NCBI GenBank assembly: GCA_947034895.1
Contig: OX344762.1
Span: forward strand, 47,905,087 to 47,969,086
Source of the DNA: Rhytidiadelphus loreus
Taxonomy: Eukaryota > Streptophyta > Bryopsida > Hypnales > Hylocomiaceae
DNA length: 64,000 bases
Reading direction: 5' to 3'
The notes under the pieces were generated by a model. That model did not search any database and was not told where the DNA came from. It saw nothing but the letters and a program-made list of their open reading frames with translations. The position numbers and the translations under genes were made by a program. Positions 35,691 to 44,710 of this stretch are shown piece after piece (the first letter of the stretch is position 1; each line of letters begins with the position of its first letter).

Positions 35691-37076
35691 CACTACAAGG
35701 AAATGGGGGTAAATGTAACCATAGAAGAATTACTGCTTGTCCGGAACGACTTGAATATGACTCATGTTCCCTAATTGCACCAAGGGTTTGGGATTGTCAT
35801 CGTTAGAGTCACATTCGCGACTACAGGATGACGACTTAACGGTAGGGAGTCTTCATCCACATTTTTACATCTAGAATGTGCTGTCTTTATCTAGTCCCGC
35901 AATGTGCTGAAAAACTTGTTTTTTCCACTTTAAATGATGTGAATATTATTTTCTAAAATCTAGGAAATGTGAATATTATTTTCTAAAATCTAGGAAATGT
36001 GAATATTATTTTCTAATATCTAAAAGATTTGAAGATTATTTCCAAGTCATTTAGTGTGTGAATACAAAGAGTTCAAGTAACAAGCGTTTTATACAAGTGA
36101 CGTGGTAGGAGGCAAGACAAACCATGTGGGATTTGTAAAATGTTGACGCAATAGTAGAGTAGTGATGTGGAAGTCATTATGTAGTTGTGTTAAAATAGTA
36201 GGGATTATACTCTAACACAACTACATAATGACTTCCACATCACTACTCTACTATTGCATCAACATTTTACAAATCCCACATGGCTTGTCTTGCCTCCTAC
36301 CATCCCACTTATATAAAAGTCTTGTTATTTGAACTCTTTGTATTCACACACTAAATGGCTTGAAAATCCATTTGACACATATGTAAAATATAATGTATTG
36401 TGTATTTGTATATGGTGTATGATGTATGAATCATGTATTTGTGTATGGTGTATGAATCATGTATATGATGTATGGTGTTCGGTATATGGTGTACTCATTT
36501 TGCACATTTCACCACAACTCGAAAATAATCTTCAAATCTTTTAGATATTAGAAAATAATATTCACATTTCTTAGATTTCAGAAGAAAAATATTTAAATTT
36601 CCTAGATTTTAGAATATAATCCTAGATTTTAGAAAATAATATTCACATTTCCTAGATTTTAGAATACAATCCTAGATTTCAAAAGAAAAATATTCACATT
36701 TCCTAGATTTCAGATTATAATCCTAGATTTCAGATTATAATCCTAGATTTCAGAAGAAAAATATTCACATTTCTTAGATTTCAGAATATAATCCTAGATT
36801 TTAGAAGAAAAATATTCACATTTCCTAGATTTTAGAATATAATCCTAGATTTCAAAAAATAATATTCAAATTTCCTAGATTTACCACTTTGGAAGTTTCA
36901 TCCAAAATCCCATCCAAGCTCACAATGGATGGTGATAATACTATGGCAGTCATTTATAAAAATGACTAGTCCACTATGACTCTAGGGGCCAAAATCACAC
37001 TACAGTTATTTTTGTCCACAATGACTCCTATGCAGTCATTCTTTGCAGTCATTTATACATTGTTTTTCTTGTAGTG
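35691..37076. mobile_element. CACTA-type non-autonomous element, 1,386 bp, target duplication TTC
   Basis: It starts CACTACAAGGAAATG and ends TTTTTCTTGTAGTG. It is flanked by TTC at 35688-35690 and 37077-37079. The interior is non-coding: a ~30-bp direct repeat (GTGAATATTATTTTCTAAAATC) occurs about three times on the left (35939-36030) and roughly ten times inverted on the right (36522-36890). Between them is a long foldback. Subterminal repeats of this kind are usual transposase-binding arrays in CACTA elements. Confidence 0.85.
36035..36360. repeat. long foldback in the CACTA element with USE/TATA-like block
   Basis: Arms of ~92 bp (about 36100-36193 and 36214-36305) differ at only a few positions around a ~20-base loop. 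Pairing continues more loosely outward (TTTAGTGTGTGAATACAAAGAG on the left, CTCTTTGTATTCACACACTAAA on the right). The right arm carries TCCCACATGG (about 36275) followed by CTTATATAAAA ~25 bases later. Confidence 0.75.
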
Positions 37077-37454
37077 TTCAAAGTTTATTTTAGAGAATCC
37101 ATAATTGCCCACAAACTAAAACTCCTCATGACTTTTGACACACTGATCAAAATGGAAAGATTCAAAGCTTTCCACATGTATGTAACTCTAGAAAACCAAT
37201 TTCAAATTTAATTTTTGAAAAAAGTGATTTTTTCTTATCTGCCGAAACTGCCCATTTACAAAAAAAAGTAACATATTAGGCCATAACTTTTGACTCATAT
37301 TTTCAAATGTCATAAAATTTAGTGCATATGAAAGATATTTCTTTTTTCCACATTCTATTAAAATTTCAGCCTAAAATATGCAAATCTCTAGTCACACATA
37401 CCTGCCCAAATTTCTATGTTGCCAAAAAATGCACGTTGGTCCTTGAGGGGTTAA

Positions 37455-38228
37455 GTAACAAAAACATGATCTATGAAGAGTTTAATATGAAGTAAATAAA
37501 AATATCAAATGTAGGATTTAGGACTTCCTAGTGTAAAGACCAAAGTCCCAACTCTAAACTCCAAGTTGTCTTTTTGTATATATTAACATATTGCTAACAA
37601 ATGCTTAAAAAATGGGTCAAAAAGTCAAAAACCCATTTGGTAGGTACTTTTAGCATCAAATGTGCATTGAACAAATTTAAAGAAAATCCATGCTACTAGG
37701 ATGTTTTATATGATATTTTCTCCTTATTTTACATTCAAGAAGTTGTTTTGGCTTAGAGGCCAAAGTTGGGTTTCCATTTCGGCTAAACCCAATTTGACCT
37801 AACTTAATTTGGCCTCCATGTCCCATTTCCTTTGCGCCAAAACTTTCAATAAGTGTATGTTGCTATGTAGGCATTTTGGAGTACACAGGGACTTGGAACT
37901 TGGGAAGTAGTGTAAAGCCCCAAGTTTCAATTTTCAACTCTCTACTAATTAAATTTTAAAAATTTAGTGGGACATGAGACTTGGAATGTAGTATAAAGTG
38001 GACATTGGATAAACAAATGGGTCTTTTAAAAGATAAAAAAAATTCAAGATTGAATTGAAAAGAGAGTAGATGACTAGCATTTTGTTATCCATGGCACCAT
38101 GATATATGTCATAAGAGTGAAGTAAATTATAAGCCTAAAAGTTTAATAACTTAGTTATTTCTATGGACGTACTCAACCTGACCTCTAGCTCATTGCTAAA
38201 TTTGTTATGCAATAGTAGTCATAACATA
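37455..38228. other. AT-rich intergenic DNA, no gene seen
   Basis: No coding exon, RNA gene or clear element end was found. The text is low-complexity AT-rich sequence. Confidence 0.4.
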
Positions 38229-38417
38229 CACTACAAGAAAAAATGATGTTTTAAGTATAGTCCTAGGAGTATAGTATTAATAGTAATGACTTTTATAGGA
38301 GATTTTCAATAAATTTTTATTGAAAACACATGTTTTTTTAATAAAGTCTTACTAAAAATCTCCTAAAAAGGTCATTATTATTAGGACTATATTAAAACAC
38401 CCTTTTTTCTTGTAATG
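38229..38417. mobile_element. CACTA-type foldback element, 189 bp, target duplication ATA
   Basis: It starts CACTACAAGAAAAAATG and ends TTTTTTCTTGTAATG (one change from the canonical TAGTG end). ATA flanks it at 38226-38228 and 38418-38420. The arms share ATGTTTTAAGTATAGTCCTA with the element at 39209, so the two are close relatives. Non-coding. Confidence 0.85.
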
Positions 38418-39007
38418 ATATGAATGATAATACTAAATTTTAAATTTTAGGGATGAAATTACAGTCATAATATTTATAGATTTGTTGACGGTGATTTAAA
38501 TTTGCAATGATTTTTTTTAGAAAAAGTGAAAAAAATTCATATCAAATACTCTCAAAAAATTTGAAAATTTCACAATAATATTCAAATTCACATTATATTG
38601 GAGAATTTTTTAGTGTAAACAAATTTTCCATATTATAGTCCAATTAAAAAATTGGAGGACCATTATAATAGATCTAAAGTTCATGTAATTGCAATATAAT
38701 ATTAAATTATAGGAATTTTAAATTTTCACAAGTGAAATCCAACTCTAGAATAAGGAGTTATAAGTTGTCAAAATACATTAGGTAGGGGTTTACTAGTAGT
38801 GTGAAAACTCTTTTTGGTTGGTCATAAATCAAATTTCAACGTAAATACTTTAAGTCCAATAAACTCAAATAAAAAAGATATAAAAAAAGATAATAAAAGT
38901 TACATAGACTTAAAAGATCATGGATTTAGAGAGATATAATTGTTGATAAATGGGAGCATAAATAGAAGAAGAAAAGAAGACTTTCACTAAAATAATAGGA
39001 GTGCTAG

Positions 39008-39417
39008 TGGGCAATGGTGCTAGTATGTGAGTTCAAGAATGCAAGCTTGTGAGTATTTAGCCTACAATATAAGTACCTATAATATAGATAGTACACATTA
39101 TACATGGTATATATATTGTAAACACCTACATTATGGATATTTATAAAATATACGCCCTATAATCATAGACGATTTCTATACTATATACACCTATAACATA
39201 GGTGTGTACACTACAAGAGAAAGGGATGTTTTAAGTATAGTCTTAGAGATAAGATATTATGTAATGACCTTTATGTTGACCATAAAGGTCATTATCTAAT
39301 ATCTTATCTCTAGGACTATACTTAAAAATACACTTAAAACACCCCTTTATCTTGTAGTGGTAGTATTTTAGGCTCATAGGTTCACACACCTATGTTTCAC
39401 ATAATAGCAACCCTCGT
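39008..39417. mobile_element. foldback element of a second family, with nested CACTA element
   Basis: The ends (GGTGCTAGTATGTGAG near 39017 and a GTGCTAG word near 39415) and the interior ACCTATAATAT-type repeats resemble the element at 47729-48125. A CACTA element (39209-39359) sits inside. The boundaries are approximate and no target duplication was fixed. Confidence 0.4.
39209..39359. mobile_element. CACTA-type foldback element, 151 bp, target duplication GTA
   Basis: It starts CACTACAAGAGAAAGG and ends CCTTTATCTTGTAGTG. GTA lies at 39206-39208 and 39360-39362. The two arms pair through AGATATTA/TAATATCT-like text around a short centre (AATGACCTTTATG...CATAAAGGTCATT). Non-coding. Confidence 0.9.
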
Positions 39418-40230
39418 GCTAGTGGAATACAAATTTTACTTATATAATCACTTTCGAAACATAGATGTCTTTTATGCTTCAATTTGCTTGATTGTATGCT
39501 TTTGTATGCTTTTTTGTAATCTCATGTGTTTACAAGAGGCTATGGTGGTGGCAATTTGCGTCATGGAGTAGATTTCGGATGTATATGAAAGTTTGGTTAT
39601 GCCTAGATGACTTGGAGATGAGTGGAACATTTGCAAAAACTCAACATTCAATCTAATTGACATTAGATTGTACAATTAAGGATGGATGTAGAAAATGTTA
39701 CATATATAGTAGTTTTGAGAGTTATCTTTTGCATCCATCATCCATAGTTCTATGATGTTAAAACACAACAAATATGTACTAAATAACTCAATCTATATGT
39801 GAGTGTATGAGTACTAAGAGGTAGAATTTGTCTATTGGACTTGTTAAAAATGACAATACTTGAGTGCATGAGTAAGAATCTAGTACAATATTATTGTAGT
39901 TTGAAGGAGATATAAGAATTGCCAAGTGAGTAGCATAATTATATGATGATGTCTATTAATTAGTGTATGCATAGATCATGATAAATTATACCAACTAGGT
40001 GAGTATTGGCTAGTGGGTGGGAAACATTAGACATGATCTAATCTATTTGACATAATAATTCGAAGCTAAGGAATATCCTCTAATTGTAGGTCTTTTGATA
40101 GAGATAAATTGTGATACTTGTTTTAAAGAATTAATTAAAAGAAATTCTAGAACAAGGATTAGAAAGGAATTACTGTAAGACCTACAATCACTTAAAATGA
40201 TAGAATAAAAGATGCTTAAGCTATGATTGT
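39418..40230. other. AT-rich intergenic DNA, no gene seen
   Basis: No recognisable exon, repeat end or RNA gene. It corresponds in part to the duplicated 9.3-11.1 kb region. Confidence 0.35.
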
Positions 40231-40450
40231 CACTAGAAGAAAAAAGGGGGTTCTGTGACTACAAGTTTTGAGTCACTGTGGACACAAATTACAGTAGTTG
40301 CAGTGTAGTTGTTTTCTAGTTGCATCGTAGTTGTTTTCTAGTGAAAACAACTACGATGCAACTAGAAAACAACTACACTGCAACTACTGTAATTTGTGTC
40401 CACAGTGACTCAAAACTTGTAGTCACAGAACCCCCTTTTTTCTTCTAGTG
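40231..40450. mobile_element. perfect palindromic CACTA-type element, 220 bp
   Basis: The left arm (40231-40338) and right arm (40343-40450) are exact reverse complements over 108 bp around a 4-base centre (TAGT). The ends are CACTAGAAGAAAAAAG and its complement. The flanks are TGT and TAT, so the 3-bp target duplication is imperfect or mutated. Transcribed from either side it would form a perfect 108-bp hairpin RNA. No coding capacity. Confidence 0.9.
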
Positions 40451-42004
40451 TATATAGATGTGTGTAAGAAAAAATTGCTTTGTACGATATTGTTTGTAGT
40501 GAGATAGCTTAAAGGATTCAACTACTTTAATTCAAGTGAGAGTAGAACATACATAGCAGTTGTAGTGATGTCTTATAGCTTCTTTTATAAGTCTATACGA
40601 TTAAAAAAGAGAAAACTCACTTGAAAGTTATGACATGGTATGCACATACTAGAATGGAGAATATATATAAGGATTGATATGACAAAGACTTGAGCAAAGA
40701 TTTAGATCAAGTAATATTCATCAATAAAACATTAAATCCATCATGCCAACAAAGTCACATATTAACACTTGTTTATAAATTTATGCATTTATCATTTTCA
40801 AGCATGAGATATATGATGTCTATAGCAATTAATCCTATGCAAGATTTGAGCTATAAAAAGGAGAGATTTTTAGTAGCTTTAGATGTCAAGTTGTTGTATT
40901 TTAGTTTCAAAGCACTTAAAGTAGGAGATCGATAAAGTGCCCATTTAAAAATTGATAATAAAACTGGAGATATTAGACTTCTTAAATATATATTTTAGTA
41001 AATTTTCCTTGAAAGATGAATGAATTTGGCATGTAACACAAGTTAGTTCATATTTTTTTGAACTTCATGGAATTAGTTATGAATTTTTGAAATTGAAATG
41101 CAATTATCACTAAAAATATCCATCTCTAGAAATATACACTATTTGAACAATGCTAGTGCATTGAGAAAGCAAAATGTACCTTTACTTTTGCTAGTGCACT
41201 AAGAAAGCAAAATGTACCTTGCAAATTGTACCTTTACTTTATTTGAACATTGCTAGTGCACTAAGAAAGCAAAATGTACCTTTACTTTAGAGGATGCTTG
41301 TAGAGCCCAAGCACTTTACAGACTTCCTACCTTACAATATAATATTTAGCAATGCAACTAGATTGATTATGTCTACTAGACTAATTTATGTAAAAGATTA
41401 TGCTCAAGTATCATTACATACTTACAAAATAGCAAATATAGTAGGATTGCACCCACTATAATATAACCTATAATGACAAGTCATTTGGAATTTGAATTAA
41501 TGTTTCTACATCCATTCCAATTCCAACATTCTAATTTCACCATTGCATGGCAATCAACAATGAAAAAGTCTTAGCTAAAACAAAACTAGGTACACCAAAG
41601 CTCGGTTTACACTGGAAACAAGGCCAAAACATAGAAAAAATTCAGTATTCAAGTTCCCTTGATTTCCCTTGAAAAGTCCTCCTTTAGAGATCATGACCTT
41701 TTAATTGGTGTAAACTGGCAAGAGGGCATGAAATGGCCAAAACATTTTATTTTAAAAAAAAAATTATGTATAAAAAAAATTTAAAACTTAAAACATAGTG
41801 CTTTTAATGAGAAACCTTGGAGTTTCAATTAGCCCCACCTCCTTGAAATGGGTCTAAATGGGGCTCAAAACTTGAGAACATTTCTAACACATAGGAACAA
41901 ATTGTACTCCACATCATTGGACCTATTTACAAACCCATGACCTCTGATTTCATGGTGTAAAATTATTTTTCAATAACTTCTCAATTTCAACCAATCAAAC
42001 TTTC
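40451..42004. other. intergenic, diverged duplicate of 9.8-11.1 kb, with a short tandem repeat
   Basis: Matches the 9.8-10.3 kb DNA in blocks (see the entry for 9280-11100). At 41148-41290 a ~38-bp unit containing AGAAAGCAAAATGTACCTTTACTT occurs three times with small changes; the matching place at ~10145 has only one copy, so the expansion is local. No gene seen. Confidence 0.5.
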
Positions 42005-42968
42005 ACGTGACAGATCCTCAAAATATACAAGGAATGTGATTAGGACACGCATGACCTACTCAACACTCGTGGACCCTCAACGCAAATTTCTTCCTCCGCC
42101 GCTGCCAAGTAAGTTTGGAAGTTGGACATTAAATTTCAAGACCAAAAACTTCAAGGCAGCACACAATACAGTACACGACCATCACAAAGTGCCCTGAAGT
42201 TCATATTTGGGATGATGAACATAGCGCTTGAGGGTGATGCTTTGCCCAAACAAATGCATGAATCTTAAAAAGCAAAAACTCTTTCTACAACCAGTTCATG
42301 AAACGGAAGGAAATGCAGAATTTCTACAAAGACAGTTGATAAAAGCATAAATATGCCAAAAAAAGCAAGAAAGGATTTGAGCATCGCAGGGTTAATCAGT
42401 AAGCAATGTTTGCATGTTGGCTGTGAAACTAGAGTCGAGCATTGCAGGAGCATAAACTTACCATTTGATGCGCTGGTGATCACTAGCGACATCAAAGTCT
42501 ACCCGGGTGGGATCAACACGCGTTTTGGAGCGCGCAACCCTGATCGAGCACTCAGCTTATCATCTGTCAAAAGCACCAGCTAGCCTGCAAATACATGACC
42601 TCTGGGAGCTCTTAATACACACAAACAAGCAACACGGCACTCATGCTGACGAGAAGCCCACGTCTGTACAAAATTATGCCGTCTGCCACCAGTTCAGAAA
42701 TCCTGCAGGTCCACACCATAATCATGAAACCAAAACGTCCCGATGTGTATGCAATAACGCGAGGATTCATTGCCAAGCAATGCGTCCAACCCTTTCAAAG
42801 CAACTACCATCAGCAAAAAAAGCAGCGACAGAGAATTAAGAAAAAAGGTTCAATGGCGATGGGATGCGTATGAATCCACAACTTACTGTATATAAAGAGC
42901 ACAAAGCAAGTGCCAGAACTGAACAGCCACTCCCAGGGCTATAAAGATGTGCAGAGAGTGCGAAAACT
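42005..42968. repeat. 3' flank of the OST3/6 gene, duplicated at 11.1-12.05 kb
   Basis: Close counterpart of 11104-12046. It starts near AGATCCTCAAAATATACAAG. It likely contains the 3' UTR of the minus-strand OST3/6 gene. ORFs seen in both copies are short and lie on opposite strands over each other, so they are not called as genes. Confidence 0.7.
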
Positions 42969-43988
42969 CTAAGTCCATCGAGTAGGCCAGAAGGCATGGA
43001 TCCAGTATCCCGTTTTCCAGTTATCAAGACCTATGACCTTCCTCACCGCCACAAAACTAATAGTGATAGCTACAATCATCACCAGCCGTTGAACAATCTT
43101 GGACCGAATGTGCGGGGCAAATTGAGTCACGAACGCTAGCAACACTCCCACAATGGTATACAGAAACCCAACCACAAAGCCCTCGGCTCCCAGTTGCATC
43201 CCCGAGCCCTGGTAGAAGAACACCAGTTTGGCCGGGTTGTTCCGATCCTGCATGAAGAGCGGCATCTTACGGATGATGTTGTGCATCCCTCCGGAGACGC
43301 TGAAGAAGTAGATCAGCAAGGCTCCGAAACACCAAACCTTGGGGTCGCGGAACGGCGACTCGGGGGCCGCGGCGATCTTTATAGCGAACGGCGTGGCTAT
43401 CAAGACCACGATGGCGAGAGCCCACGTTTGCACTTTGCTGAGAGGCGGTGGCCGCTCGATCGGCCCGCATGGCTGCTTGCTCTTGGCGGTCACGAACGAG
43501 GCAAGCCCTTCGGCGGAGCGAGGGAACTCCCCCTGGCTCATCTCCACGCTCGCCTCGCTTCCTCCACTCCCGGAAGCCACAAACCTCACATGCGGCAGCG
43601 CTTGCACCTTGAACAGCTGAAACACGCCCTGCATTTGCTTAAACTCCAAATCGCAGAAGAAAACCTTCGCATCGGAGTCTTGCCCTTTGTGATGCTTCCG
43701 GTACGCCGAAGCCACTAACCCGAATTCTTTCCGAAACTCCACCAATTTCAGCTCCGTGTTGGTGTGCAGCTGACTCGCATCGAAGAAGAGAATTAGCGCG
43801 TAAGGGCGAGGCTCGAAAGTGGACATGAAGCGACGGAAATTGTTCTCGTCCAAGCGAACCACGCCGTCCTTCGACTGCGATTGCATGTACAACAGATCCG
43901 CCACACGATCCTCATTCGAATCGGCTCCTACCAACGCAGCAGACACCAGTAAACACAGCCCTAGGAAACCGAGAGGAGAGAGCCCCAT
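42969..43988 (-). CDS. oligosaccharyltransferase subunit OST3/OST6 (MagT1/TUSC3 family), intronless
   Basis: A single exon of 339 residues, from ATG at 43988 to TAG at 42969-42971. Residues 1-22 form a signal peptide (LGFLGLCLLVSAALVGA). A luminal thioredoxin-like domain follows, with YALILFFDASQLHTNTELKL and KVFFCDLEF, then QALPHVRFV. As in other plant members, the CxxC redox motif of the yeast and animal proteins is absent. Four membrane helices fill the C-terminal half (ALAIVVLIATPFAI, ALLIYFFSVSGG, VVGFLYTIVGVLLAF, LVMIVAITISFVAV). The family acts in the ER membrane oligosaccharyltransferase complex that N-glycosylates secretory proteins. Angiosperm homologues are, to my knowledge, also intronless. 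A truncated relative lies at 12.0-12.4 kb. Confidence 0.93.
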   Translation of the reverse strand: MGLSPLGFLGLCLLVSAALVGADSNEDRVADLLYMQSQSKDGVVRLDENNFRRFMSTFEPRPYALILFFDASQLHTNTELKLVEFRKEFGLVASAYRKHHKGQDSDAKVFFCDLEFKQMQGVFQLFKVQALPHVRFVASGSGGSEASVEMSQGEFPRSAEGLASFVTAKSKQPCGPIERPPPLSKVQTWALAIVVLIATPFAIKIAAAPESPFRDPKVWCFGALLIYFFSVSGGMHNIIRKMPLFMQDRNNPAKLVFFYQGSGMQLGAEGFVVGFLYTIVGVLLAFVTQFAPHIRSKIVQRLVMIVAITISFVAVRKVIGLDNWKTGYWIHAFWPTRWT

Positions 43989-44425
43989 TGCAACAGACCC
44001 TCACCACAAACCCTAACAAGGGTTCGAACTTCCTTCACAACACCAATAGTTCAAATTTGCTTCGCATGCTCACTGACAAAATGAGGGTTCCACTATGCTA
44101 CCACATCTTCAGTTCTTCACCATCCAGAGAGATAATTCTCAAACACAAGGCGTCGGATTCCCATCAAAACTGCGAGCTCCGGCGAGTTCGTGAATTCAAG
44201 CGTCGGCATCACAGTCTCGCACGCGACCAGCGCAATTGTAAACGGAGTGAGGGAATGTACGTCGTGGGTACATACGCTCGTACCTCTTTAATAGCAAGGT
44301 CTCTGAGGCGACCTTCTCTAATATCACATTTTGTTCTTTCGTCAAATCATACACTCACATATCTAAGGTAAACAAGCCTATTACCGCCCTGATTTGGGCC
44401 ACCTCAAGAGGGGCATATTTTTTTT
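43989..44425. other. upstream region of the OST3/6 gene
   Basis: GC content is above that of the surroundings to about 44300, which fits a 5' UTR and promoter for the minus-strand OST3/6 gene. No definite TATA box or other element was fixed. The stretch near 44225-44280 contains GTACGTCGTGGGTAC-like inverted words. Confidence 0.4.
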
Positions 44426-44710
44426 AAATTGTAATTTCTGTGAATTTTTAAAGAAGTCTGCCTTGAAATTACAAAACTGCTGAGAGAGTAGAGTCATAAC
44501 CACCTTATAAACAACCCATAACCACTTTTTCATATACATCTAATGGAACTTAAGTACTCACCAATAGAAGATTGACACGTTACCCCTTGTTGACATTAAG
44601 GCATTGATTTTTGTCAAAAAATGAACAAATTTGGATGTTTTTTTAAACGGAATTGGGGTCAAAAATAGGATGACAAAAATGGGTAGTGAAAAGAATTGAG
44701 GTAGTCTACC
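44426..44710. repeat. dispersed ~280-bp repeat, copy 2
   Basis: Copy of 21590-21870 in the same orientation. It begins AATTGTAATTTCTGTGAATT and ends GGTAGTCTACCTTA. The two copies differ by scattered changes and small indels. Origin unknown. Confidence 0.6.

Larger units (their letters stand above)
35138..37450. mobile_element. TTAA-flanked non-autonomous element, copy 1 (contains a nested CACTA element)
   Basis: The left end reads TTAA-CCCCTAAAGG (TTAA at 35134-35137). The right end reads CCTTGAGGGG-TTAA (TTAA at 37451-37454), the inverted counterpart with one mismatch. Inside, a CACTA element (35691-37076) is nested, so the host is ~930 bp without it. The copy at 48472-49393 has the same ends and similar interior in reverse orientation (CCATTTCTA, TAGGATCTTG). 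A TTAA duplication with CCC-starting ends recalls piggyBac-type elements; a TA-target family cannot be excluded. Confidence 0.65.

Noticed and set aside
40690..40935. 81-codon ORF
   Set aside because: Lies in an AT-rich duplicated block; the counterpart near 9.8-9.9 kb is not open, so coding is unlikely.
43194..43718. 174-codon plus-strand ORF
   Set aside because: It lies antisense over the intact OST3/6 gene, has no recognisable domain and is explained by codon bias of the real frame.
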